Both the position numbers and the translations under genes were made by a program. A stretch of 64,000 nucleotides of DNA from Chaunax sp. Z400 (taxonomy: Eukaryota; Chordata; Actinopteri; Lophiiformes; Chaunacidae), in NCBI GenBank assembly GCA_037577475.1, contig JBAGJB010000196.1, positions 343,874-407,873 on the forward strand, given 5' to 3'. A model generated the notes under the pieces. It did not search any database. It was given only the letters and a program-made list of their open reading frames with translations, and had not been told where the DNA came from. This document shows positions 11,377 to 20,375 of the stretch, in pieces. Positions within the stretch are counted from its first letter, which is position 1. The number at the start of each line of letters is the position of its first letter.

Positions 11377-13980
11377 CTATTTCCAAAATATATCCGTAAT
11401 TTCAAATTGTCCATGTCTAATATGTCTAATTACCAGCCAAGCCATAAACCACTTGGAATGTTTCCCAAACAGCTCCTTGAGTTTTAATGCCACACCACCA
11501 AAGCGCCCTGCTGCTTTGTACAACCTTTGTACACTAATTGTGTGCTTTCCAACGACGTCCAACCCAAGGCTTCGGCTTAATGTTTCCCTTAGATAGATTG
11601 ATGGATGGAATCGATCTGCAATGTCTTTAAAATGTTGAGACACTCTGATAAACGTCCCAAGCATTGACATGTCATCCTCAAGGGTCATTTTGATAATAGA
11701 CTGAAACATTTCAGTTGGTAGGACAGGCTGAACAGGGGGTGTAGTCAGAACAGGGTCCTCAGGCTGGATAGGTGGGTCACACTCATCTGGTGAGTCAGGC
11801 TGGATAGGTGGGTCAGACTCATCTGGTGAGTCAGGCTGGATAGGTGGGTCAGACTCATCTGGTGAGTCAGGCTGGATAGGTGGGTCAGACTCATCTGGTG
11901 AGGCAGGCTGGATAGGTGGGTCAGACTCATCTGGTGAGGCAGGCTGGATAGGTGGGTCAGACTCATCTGGTGAGGCAGGCTGCAGTGGTGAAAGTGTGTT
12001 GTTGTCATATAACTGTCCTGCTTGAGCATCCAAAACATGCTCTATAAATGGTGTGACTGGTCCCTCCAAACTCAGATAATGTTCTCCATGCCCCTCTGCC
12101 ACATGACCAAGTACTAGCACTGGATTGTTGTGACAATATATGTTTGACTCTGATACAATAGTTGAGGCATTGATTCCCAGAGAGGAAATTACAAGAAACT
12201 GGACCTGGAAAATTTCAGATGCTCTTTGCGAAGTAATGTGGTCACCATAGGTTCCAGTTCGGGCCATTCTTTCCAAGTATCCATCCCAGTCATTGCCCTC
12301 GACAAAGTTGAACAAGAGTGTTCCATTTCCATTGTATGGATAATTCCTGAGGTCTTGGACAATTTCATCTCTTAAGCTTTCTGGTGATCTAAATATTCCA
12401 AGGGTGGATAGCTGGTCAGCCATGGCTGCAAACTGACAATTTCCATCTGGGTCAGGGTCATAGCGAATGCTTAACTCCATGGACATAAATTCCTCTAGTC
12501 TGTCTGTGTGTGTGTACTGAAACAAAAGTGGGTTTAGGCCTCTCTTTGATGGTGCTGTCTTGGGTTTTTTAGAGTGTGTCTTTTTTCGCAGCCGGGTAGC
12601 ACTAGTTATATCCGACACGAAGAACCATTTTTGTGTTTGTCGGAGGGTCTTTGGGTCCCTAAAACTCACTTTGTATTTTGAGAGCTTTCGATTTTTTTTC
12701 ACAATTGTACCACGCCTTACGTGATACTTTTTGGAGACTCGATGGGCACCATCCCTCATTCTGACCAAAACAGCGTCCTTAACATTGTAGTGTTGTGATA
12801 GGTTTTGTTTGAATGCACGCTTGATCATTAGTTTAGCACAGTGCTCAGAGGCCTTCCGTGCCATTCTTCTCACCCTTTTTCGTTTAGTATCAAATTTTTC
12901 TCGATGTCTCAAGGATGGTAAAGTTGAATGTTGATTCCTCACAGACTCCTTACGAACAGAAGATGGAGAACCGCATAAAGGATGCCTTATGCTGTTGCTT
13001 TTTCTTCCATAGTATACTTCAAATGGAGACCTCCAGCCTAAAACTTCTTTAAGATCCTCATTTAGCACTCTTGAATATACAGGTAGGTGCTTGACCCAGT
13101 TAACTTCGTTCCGTTGAAATTTCACCAGATCATACATGATCTTCTTTCTTAGCCACCTATGTGTCCTCTCAACCTTTCCTTGGCTTTGTGGATGATATGC
13201 TGAACTTTCAATTATTTTCACTTGCAGAGATGTCATTAGAATTTTCACTGCCCCTTTAAACTCAGTCCCTTTGTCATGTTGTAACACTTTGGGTGGTCCA
13301 TGTTCACGATAAATCTTGTTAAGGTGTTTGGCGATTTCAACACTACTTTTTCTTTTCAATGGTTTCAGCCACATGTAACGACTGAACACATCCATCACTG
13401 TGAGAATGTAACGGTATAAAGCCTGACCATAACTAATTTTCATTTTTCCCATGTCCAATAGGTCAATTTGGTGTCGATCTTGCACTTCTTTGGCTTGAAT
13501 GGTCATCAAAGGGGGCTTATTCAGAAACTTTGCATTTTGAAGTTGGTACCACTCAGTTTTGTTCAAGATTTCCTGCACCTTTCTTTCACTTATGCCACTA
13601 TGATGCATTTTCAGTCGTTTGCTCAACTTTCTTGCTCCAGAACCCTTAGTATCATCTAGACCCTTTTTAACAACACAATCAACATTAGACTGTAGCATGA
13701 CTGGCTTGCCGGCACACAGCAGTGTCTGCCCATCCTCACTGAGAGAATAGACCCCTTGATTTCTCCAGAGACGCACCAAGGCATTTTGTTGAATTCTTGT
13801 GCGTTCAGAAACTGGAACATGAAACTCTCCTCTCAACTTGCGAACTATGACATTGTACATTTCCTCGGTCATTGCTTGCTTTTGTCCATGGCCTACAATG
13901 AGCCCCAGCAGGGTGCAGGTCAGGGTTATAATTAGCAGACCTACAAGGGTGACAAAAGAGGGAAAATGTTTAACTCCCAA
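11377..13980 (-). CDS. Integrase (DD35E) fused to OTU-type cysteine protease, Ginger-like transposon protein
   Basis: An 867-codon frame. Residues ~120-150 hold a His-containing helical region (KMHHSGISERKVQEIL). Residues ~160-330 are a retroviral-type integrase core with D173 (QIDLLD), D236 (QHDKGTEF) and E271 (GKVERTHRWLR), the last two 35 apart. Residues ~405-460 look like a chromodomain/SH3-like integrase tail. Residues ~503-640 form an OTU domain with DGNCQFAA (D512, C515) and GHGEHYLSL (H634, Y635). Residues ~666-740 are a 12-residue Asp/Ser/Pro repeat. The last ~110 residues resemble an F-box at LGTFIRVSQHFKDIA (weak). Gypsy-like integrase without reverse transcriptase is the hallmark of Ginger DNA transposons, some of which are reported to carry OTU domains. 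The role is inferred: cut-and-paste integration plus possible deubiquitination. The first 36 residues are hydrophobic and may be intronic, since an AG acceptor precedes the in-frame Met37, which is the likelier start. The frame is uninterrupted, so this is recent or still coding. Confidence 0.85.
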   Translation of the reverse strand: MGVKHFPSFVTLVGLLIITLTCTLLGLIVGHGQKQAMTEEMYNVIVRKLRGEFHVPVSERTRIQQNALVRLWRNQGVYSLSEDGQTLLCAGKPVMLQSNVDCVVKKGLDDTKGSGARKLSKRLKMHHSGISERKVQEILNKTEWYQLQNAKFLNKPPLMTIQAKEVQDRHQIDLLDMGKMKISYGQALYRYILTVMDVFSRYMWLKPLKRKSSVEIAKHLNKIYREHGPPKVLQHDKGTEFKGAVKILMTSLQVKIIESSAYHPQSQGKVERTHRWLRKKIMYDLVKFQRNEVNWVKHLPVYSRVLNEDLKEVLGWRSPFEVYYGRKSNSIRHPLCGSPSSVRKESVRNQHSTLPSLRHREKFDTKRKRVRRMARKASEHCAKLMIKRAFKQNLSQHYNVKDAVLVRMRDGAHRVSKKYHVRRGTIVKKNRKLSKYKVSFRDPKTLRQTQKWFFVSDITSATRLRKKTHSKKPKTAPSKRGLNPLLFQYTHTDRLEEFMSMELSIRYDPDPDGNCQFAAMADQLSTLGIFRSPESLRDEIVQDLRNYPYNGNGTLLFNFVEGNDWDGYLERMARTGTYGDHITSQRASEIFQVQFLVISSLGINASTIVSESNIYCHNNPVLVLGHVAEGHGEHYLSLEGPVTPFIEHVLDAQAGQLYDNNTLSPLQPASPDESDPPIQPASPDESDPPIQPASPDESDPPIQPDSPDESDPPIQPDSPDESDPPIQPDSPDECDPPIQPEDPVLTTPPVQPVLPTEMFQSIIKMTLEDDMSMLGTFIRVSQHFKDIADRFHPSIYLRETLSRSLGLDVVGKHTISVQRLYKAAGRFGGVALKLKELFGKHSKWFMAWLVIRHIRHGQFEITDIFWK
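11761..11985 (-). repeat. 36-bp coding repeat (SPDESDPPIQP), six units
   Basis: Tandem 36-bp units within the integrase-OTU frame encode SPDESDPPIQPA/D. Copy A has six units including the terminal DECDPPIQPEDP variant; copy B (58625-58880) has five. The 36-bp steps keep the frame, so this is an in-frame coding length variant between two otherwise near-identical copies. Confidence 0.9.
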
Positions 13981-14384
13981 AACTAAACTGCATTTTGTGC
14001 CTTTTTTTTTGCACTTTTATTTTATTTGTGGAATTTCATTTCAAGTACTAAAATATTTTATCTTGAATTAATATTTAAGAAGGTATTTTAATTATTACAA
14101 TTTTGATAACCCACCACCACCTGCGGCATCACAGTAATTCAAATTGCTTTATGAATGTTGATCTTATGTTATAGCCCTAGATTTGTCTCAATAAAGGATG
14201 CTATCATTAAAGAGGACGCTGCTTTTGTAGGAATACTGAAAAACAAGGTTTTAACAAATTTATTGTTTTCACACCTGTTATAACATTTTTAGCCTTTTAA
14301 TAGCTATTTCGATGCTTACTATTTATGACTGTGTTAACCCTTTGGCCGCCAAAGATATTCCAAAAATTTATGAAATATTAATAT
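13981..14384. other. Upstream region of integrase gene; no gene seen
   Basis: AT-rich non-coding sequence 5' (on the minus strand) of the integrase frame. If Met37 is the true start, the 3' end of an intron would lie in the first part of the frame, and a 5' exon could be somewhere here or further right. No second coding exon is recognisable. Confidence 0.4.
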
Positions 14385-15030
14385 TAATTTTCCAAAAGGC
14401 TGTAACTTGAAACTGGTAAGAGATAAAATTATGCTGTAAATGAGAAAAACCTTAACCACAACCCTAAGTTTGTGATGGGAGTAAATTTACCAATCTAATT
14501 TGCATATTATGATGTCATAGGGTGGCGGCCATATTGGAAAATATGAAATTATAATATCAATTTTCCAAAAGGCTGTCACTTGAAACTGGAAAGAGATAAA
14601 AGTATACTGTAAATGTGGAAAAACTTCACCATTACTCAAAGTTTGTGATGGGAGTAAATTTACCAATCTAATTTGCATATTATGACATCACCAGGTGGTG
14701 GCCATATTGGAAAACATTCATCTCTGAAGAAGATTTCAAAAGGCTGCAACTTGAAAGTGGAAAGAGATCAAATTATACTGTAAATGAGGAAAAACTTCAC
14801 CATGACTCAAAGTTTGTGATGGGAGTAAATTTACCAATCTAATTTGCATATTATGACATCACCAGTTGGCGGCCATATTGGAAAACATTCATCTCTGAAG
14901 AAGATTTCAAAAGGCTGTAACTTGAAAGTGGAAAGAGATAAAATTATACTGTAAATGAGGAAAAACTTCACCATGACTCAAAGTTTGTGATGGGAGTAAA
15001 TTTACCAATCTAATTTGCATATTATGACAT
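14385..15030 (+). repeat. ~170-bp tandem repeat, four copies
   Basis: Four imperfect copies of a unit containing CCAAAAGGCTGTAACTTGAA, GTTTGTGATGGGAGTAAATT and TACCAATCTAATTTGCATAT, spaced ~168-174 bp (landmarks near 14499, 14673, 14840 and 15012). Several copies also share GGCGGCCATATTGGAAAA. Each unit carries ATTTGCAT, the reverse complement of the POU octamer ATGCAAAT. It lies 5' of the integrase gene and is absent from copy B. Confidence 0.9.
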
Positions 15031-15088
15031 TCATTGTGATCTGGGATGTGTTGTTTAAATGATCACTTTATTTTTTGAGCAGTGTACT

Positions 15089-15089
<1 letters not shown>

Positions 15090-15120
<31 letters not shown>
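15090..15120. repeat. (TG)n microsatellite
   Basis: About 15 uninterrupted TG dinucleotides. Confidence 0.97.
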
Positions 15121-15124
<4 letters not shown>

Positions 15125-15439
15125 TAGTTTTTTGCACATGCACAGTTTTCCTTCAAATGTGTTATTACCTGTCGGTCATTAAAAGTTATTAACTTTTAAT
15201 ATGTACTTAGAGGCATAGATTTCAGTTTTACTTTACAAACTGTTTTTAATGCAGTGAGCATAACTTGGACAATGCAGGTTTAAATTCAGTCATATAATTT
15301 CTTATCAAGGGCAAAACATCTACATAACTTTAGATCAACTGCAAAATGTCTTTATACTTCCATATATTCAATTACACAGATAATATTTGACACAGTTTTT
15401 TCATACCTGGCATCATGTTGAACTCTGTTGGCTGTCTCA

Positions 15440-15508
15440 ATTAAGCATGCAAGCAGTGCATGATCTTTGTAGAACTGATGCAGCAGCCAATCAGATTACA
15501 GCCCGCCC
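15440..15508 (-). promoter_or_regulatory. Possible promoter of the integrase-OTU gene
   Basis: Read on the minus strand, a GC box (GGGCGGGC, 15501-15508) is followed 10 bp on by a CCAAT-type box (GATTGGCTGCTG; CCAAT at 15487-15491 on plus). Both lie upstream of the minus-strand integrase frame, and the downstream sequence is GC-rich compared with its surroundings. No TATA box is clear. The distance to the frame (~1.5 kb) would require a 5' intron. This segment is deleted in copy B. Confidence 0.35.
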
Positions 15509-15838
15509 TGTTGAGCCGCATTTTGTAATAACGGTGCATTTTGTAATAAACGTCCAAAATGTAATAACTTTTTCATTTCATTTTGTAATAAAGCCGCATT
15601 TTGTAATAAACTGCCGCATTTTGTAATAAACTGCCCCAACGCATTTTGTAATAAATTTTGCCACATTATGTAATAAGTTATTACATTTTGAGAAGATTAT
15701 TACAAAATGCACTTGCAACTTTTTTATTCTCTAGAAAATGTAATAACATGGTGCATTACGTAATAACAATTCTAAAGCATTGTTTATTTGTTTGTTAATT
15801 GTATTTTATTTTACTTTAAAGTATTTGTAAAAGTTAGG
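15509..15838 (+). repeat. Left terminal inverted repeat of element Z, copy A
   Basis: 330 bp from TGTTGAGCCGC to AAAAGTTAGG, nearly identical to 10540-10869, with multiple CATTTTGTAATAA motifs. Confidence 0.9.
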
Positions 15839-17686
15839 TAATGAGATGTGAAAAAAAATTGGTAATGAGATGCGAATTTTAAAAAAAAAAGAAATGATTA
15901 AAAAAAATTGGTAATGAGATGCGAAAAAAAATCGGTAATGAGATGCGGGGAAAAAATGGTAATGAGATGCAAAAAAAATTGGTAATGAGATGCGGGGGAA
16001 AAATAAAATAATAATTGTTAATGAGATGCGAAAAATAAAATTGGTAATGAGATGCGGAAAAAAAATTGGTAATGAGATGCAAAAAAAACAGGAAAAAACA
16101 AAAAAAAATTGGTAATGAAATGCGGGGAAAAAAAGTAATGAGATGCGGAAAAAAATTGGTAATGGGATGCGAGAAGGGAAAAAAAAATTGGTAATGAGAT
16201 GCGAAAAAATATAAAAAAAAAAAAAAATTGGTAATGAGATGCGGAAGAAAAAAAATTGGTAATGAGATGCGAGAAAAAAAATTCGTAAATTGTTTTTTTG
16301 TTTTTTGTTTTTCATCTCATTACCAAATTTTTTTTTAGCATCTCATTACCAATTTTTTTTAGCATCTCATTACCAATTTTTTTCTTCCGCATCTCATTAC
16401 CATTTTTTTCCCCCGCATCTCATTACCAATTTTTTCCCCTTCTCGCATCTCATTAACAAATTTTTTCCGCATCTCATTACCAATTTTATTTTTCGCATCT
16501 CATTACCAATTATTATTTTTTTTCCCCTGCATCTCATTACCAAATTTTTTTAGCATCTCATTACCATTTTTCCCCCCGCATCTCATTACCAATTTTTTTT
16601 CCGCATCTCATTACCAATTTTTTAAAGCATTTTTTCTAAAAAAAATTCCGCATCTCATTACCAATTTTTCCCCCGCATCTCATTACCAATTTTTTCCCCG
16701 CATCTCATTAACAATTTTTTTCCCTTTTTTTTCTGCATCTCATTACCAATTTTTTTTCTCGCAGCTCATTACCAATTTTTTTCTTCCGCATCTCATTACT
16801 TTTTTTTTTCGCATCTCATTACCAATTTTTGTTTTTTTCCCTGTTTTTCCCCACATCTCATTACCAATTTTTTTTCCGCATCTCATTACCAATTTTTTTT
16901 TTTTTTTCCTGCATCTCATTACCAAATTTTTTTAGCATCTCATTACCATTTTCCCCCCCCGCATCTCATTACCAATTTTTTTTCCGCATCTCATTACCAA
17001 TTTTTTAAGCATTTTTTTTTAAATTCCGCATCTCATTACCAATTTTTTTTCGCATCTCATTACCAATTTTTTTTCCCGCATCTCATCACCAATTTTTTTT
17101 TCTTTTTTTTCTGCATCTCATTACCAATTTTTTTTCTCGCATCTCATTACAAATTTTTTCCCCGCATCTCATTACCAATTTTTTTCCCCGCATCTCATTA
17201 TCAATTTTTTTTTCTTTTTTTTCTGCATCTCATTACCAATTTTTTTTCTCGCATCTCATTACCAATTTTTTTTCTTCCGCATCTCATTACCAATTATTTT
17301 TTATTATTATATTTTTTCGCATCTCATTACCAATTTTTTTTTTCCCTTCTCGCATCCCATTACCAATTTTTTTTCGCATCTCATTACTTTTTTTCCCCGC
17401 ATCTCATTACCAATTTTTTTTGTTTTTTTTCCTGTTTTTTTTGCATCTCATTACCAATTTTTTTTCCGCATCTCATTACCAATTTTATTTTTCGCATCTC
17501 ATTAACAATTATTATTTTATTTTTTCCCCGCATCTCATTACCAATTTTTTTCGCATCTCATTACCATTTTCCCCCCGCATCTCATTACCGATTTTTTTTC
17601 CGCATCTCATTACCAATTTTTTTTAATCATTTCTTTTTTTTTTTAAAATTCGCATCTCATTACCAATTTTTTTTCGCATCTCATTA
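15839..17686. repeat. Head-to-head ~22-25-bp minisatellite inside element Z, copy A
   Basis: Units of core GGTAATGAGATGCG separated by A-rich spacers of variable length, in plus orientation up to ~16290 and reverse-complemented (CGCATCTCATTACC, T-rich spacers) from ~16310. The two arms are able to pair as a very long imperfect hairpin. Open frames here are low-complexity products of the array. Confidence 0.93.
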
Positions 17687-18016
17687 CCTAACTTTTACAA
17701 ATACTTTAAAGTAAAATAAAATACAATTAACAAACAAATAAACAATGCTTTAGAATTGTTATTACGTAATGCACCATGTTATTACATTTTCTAGAGAATA
17801 AAAAAGTTGCAAGTGCATTTTGTAATAATCTTCTCAAAATGTAATAACTTATTACATAATGTGGCAAAATTTATTACAAAATGCGTTGGGGCAGTTTATT
17901 ACAAAATGCGGCAGTTTATTACAAAATGCGGCTTTATTACAAAATGAAATGAAAAAGTTATTACATTTTGGACGTTTATTACAAAATGCACCGTTATTAC
18001 AAAATGCGGCTCAACA
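17687..18016 (-). repeat. Right terminal inverted repeat of element Z, copy A
   Basis: Reverse complement of 15509-15838, ending GCGGCTCAACA. It directly abuts AACCTTTAG, the inverted 12/13-bp array. Confidence 0.9.
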
Positions 18017-19297
18017 AACCTTTAGTATAAACCTTTAGTATAAACCTTTAGTATAAACCTTTAGTATAAACCTTTAGTCAAACCTTTAGTATAAACCTTT
18101 AGTTAAACCTTTAGTATAAACCTTTAGTTAAACCTTTAGTATAAACCTTTAGTTAAACCTTTAGTATAAACCTTTAGTATAAACCTTTAGTATAAACCTT
18201 TAGTATAAACCTTTAGTTGAACCTTTAGTATAAACCTTTAGTATAAACATTTAGTATAAACCTTTAGTCAAACCTTTAGTTAAACCTTTAGTTAAACCTT
18301 TAGTTAAACCTTTACTATAAACCTTTAGTAATAAACCTTTAGTAATAAACCTTTAGTATAAACCTTTAGTATAAACCTTTAGTATAAACCTTTAGTTAAA
18401 CCTTTAGTATAAACCTTTAGTATAAACCTTTAGTCAAACCTTTAGTATAAACCTTTAGTATAAACCTTTATTATAAACCTTTAGTATAAACCTTTAGTAT
18501 AAACCTTTATTATAAACCTTTAGTATAAACCTTTAGTATAAACCTTTAGTATAAACCTTTATTATAAACCTTTAGTATAAACCTTTAGTTAAACCTTTAG
18601 TATAAACCTTTAGTATAAACCTTTAGTATAATTCTTTAGTTAAACCTTTAGTTAAACCTTTAGTATAAACCTTTAGTATAAACCTTTAGTTAAACCTTTA
18701 GTATAAACCTTTAGTTAAACCTTTAGTATAAACCTTTAGTATAAACCTTTAGTATAAACCTTTATTATAAACCTTTAGTATAAACCTTTAGTTAAACCTT
18801 TAGTATAAACCTTTAGTATAAACCTTTAGTTAAACCTTTAGTTAAACCTTTAGTATAAACCTTTAGTATAAACCTTTAGTTAAACCTTTAGTATAAACCT
18901 TTAGTTAAACCTTTAGTATAAACCTTTAGTATAAACCTTTAGTATAAACCTTTAGTTAAACCTTTAGTTAAACCTTTAGTATAAACCTTTAGTATAAACC
19001 TTTAGTTAAACCTTTAGTATAAACCTTTAGTTAAACCTTTAGTATAAACCTTTAGTTAAACCTTTAGTATAAACCTTTAGTATAAACCTTTAGTATAAAC
19101 CTTTAGTATAAACCTTTAGTTAAACCTTTAGTTAAACCTTTAGTATAAACCTTTAGTCAAACCTTTAGTGTAAACCTTTAGTATAAACCTTTAGTAAAAA
19201 CCTTTAGTATAAACCTTTAGTATAAAAATTTTAGTTAAACCTTTAGTTAAACCTTTAGTATAAACCTTTAGTATAAACCTTTAGTATAAACCTTTAG
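18017..19297 (-). repeat. 12/13-bp minisatellite array in inverted orientation, copy A
   Basis: The same minisatellite as 1276-10084 but reverse-complemented (CCTTTAGTATAAA). It shares rare variants in mirrored order, for example paired TTATTACT units followed by TTATAGT (near 18296-18345 here, near 1822-1860 in the left array). The Ginger nest is thus flanked by inverted arrays, and the whole 1.3-19.3 kb block is a large inverted repeat with unequal arms. Confidence 0.95.
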
Positions 19298-20375
19298 TTT
19301 CTTGTAGTAATGTATAATAATCTTCTCACTTCTTCTCATGTCAAACCTTTTCTCCCCTAACAATAGCTCTCCATTATATAGAGCCATCTGATTAATGTGT
19401 TTACTGCTCTGTGATCCCTTCCAGGGTCTTACTTTAAACAGACAACGATGGAAACCAAAGTATTGATGCTGTACCATAGGAGTGGTAATTGAAGTCGTAC
19501 TAACTCGGCGTTTCATTCTCACGTAATGGTAAGCATATAGATATATAAGCATTAATCATGTGGATCAACAGTGTTGCATGCAAGTATAACAACAGAGCTA
19601 AACAACAAGTAGAAGCTGGTAGTAGCTAACATGTCCTTATGGGTACAGAACAACACAAACATAGTGGAAACATACAGTCAGATTGTATGAAATGTACTCT
19701 AGTTACATCACTCCTTTGTCTTAATTTGAAAAGGATCAATCTAACTTTTATCAGCTGTTTTGAAACTGTTGTAACTTGACCAGCACTGACTTCAGACTAA
19801 TTCCCTTTTTCTTTTGGTGTTTATATTATTGTGTGTTGCATTGAGAAGTAACTTAAATGTTTTGATGAGGTGAAGTTAGGAGGAAAACAGGAGATTTGAT
19901 ATAAAGTTCAGAACAAATCAAATCAGCTCCTTCGATCTAAGGGTTGTAGAGTAGGACTGTTATTACAGGAGCAACATGTGAAGGAAATTAGCTAGTAGCT
20001 AAATCTGCTGCAAAGCATCGTCTCTCTTACTTGAGACTAATGTATTTGTACATGGTCCCTGATGTAAATAAACTTAATAAACTAAACTACACTGAACATA
20101 TGGCTGTTTTTAAACAGTCATTTTAATACCTGCATTTATAAGTCTGTATTTATCCAGAATAAAAGGCTTCACACAGAGAGCTGCCCAATACGGTCCTCCA
20201 CTGCTGGTCAGTGGGAGTCGCCCAGTCTTTTACTGGGAGAAGCTCTACTGGAGCGAATGCTTTACTACATTATTACTAATTATTAGATGGACTGTCAGAT
20301 CATGGCACCAAGAGGAAGATGTCTTCTAACTTTACTGCTGACATGGCCTCTAGCACCACCATGATGTATAAATAG
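19298..20375. other. ~1.1 kb unrecognised sequence, copy A
   Basis: Non-repetitive in character, shared almost exactly with 62544-63621. A minus-strand frame (19268-19552, 94 codons) partly overlaps the satellite and has no recognisable domain. An AATAAA-rich stretch lies at 20060-20090. The last ~200 bp may be the 5' untranslated part of the LINE that follows. Confidence 0.5.

Larger units (their letters stand above)
15509..18016. mobile_element. Palindromic non-autonomous Ginger-like element (Z), copy A
   Basis: A 2.5-kb element bounded by 330-bp terminal inverted repeats (15509-15838 and 17687-18016) with no coding capacity. Its interior is a minisatellite arranged head-to-head: units GGTAATGAGATGCG-A(n) run rightward to about 16290 and their reverse complement runs from about 16310 to 17686. 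The left arm is ~450 bp and the right arm ~1.38 kb around an off-centre spacer with AAACAAAAAAC. Termini match the element encoding the integrase, so it is probably mobilised in trans. No 4-bp target duplication is evident: the left flank is GCCC, the right flank AACC. Confidence 0.8.

Noticed and set aside
15806..17626. Phe/Ile/Ser-rich frames on both strands
   Set aside because: Encoded by the head-to-head minisatellite; poly-A/T spacers give low-complexity peptides with no domain.
10085..18016. LTR retrotransposon (integrase of gypsy type)
   Set aside because: No reverse transcriptase, RNase H, gag or direct long terminal repeats; ends are inverted, TGT...ACA type, fitting a DNA transposon.
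10085..18020. Four-base target duplication around the Ginger nest
   Set aside because: Flanks are GGTT and AACC, which are inverted rather than direct copies and are explained by the inverted arrays.
19268..19552. 94-codon minus-strand frame, also at 62514-62798
   Set aside because: Ends in satellite sequence and has no recognisable domain; identity between copies only reflects the recent duplication.
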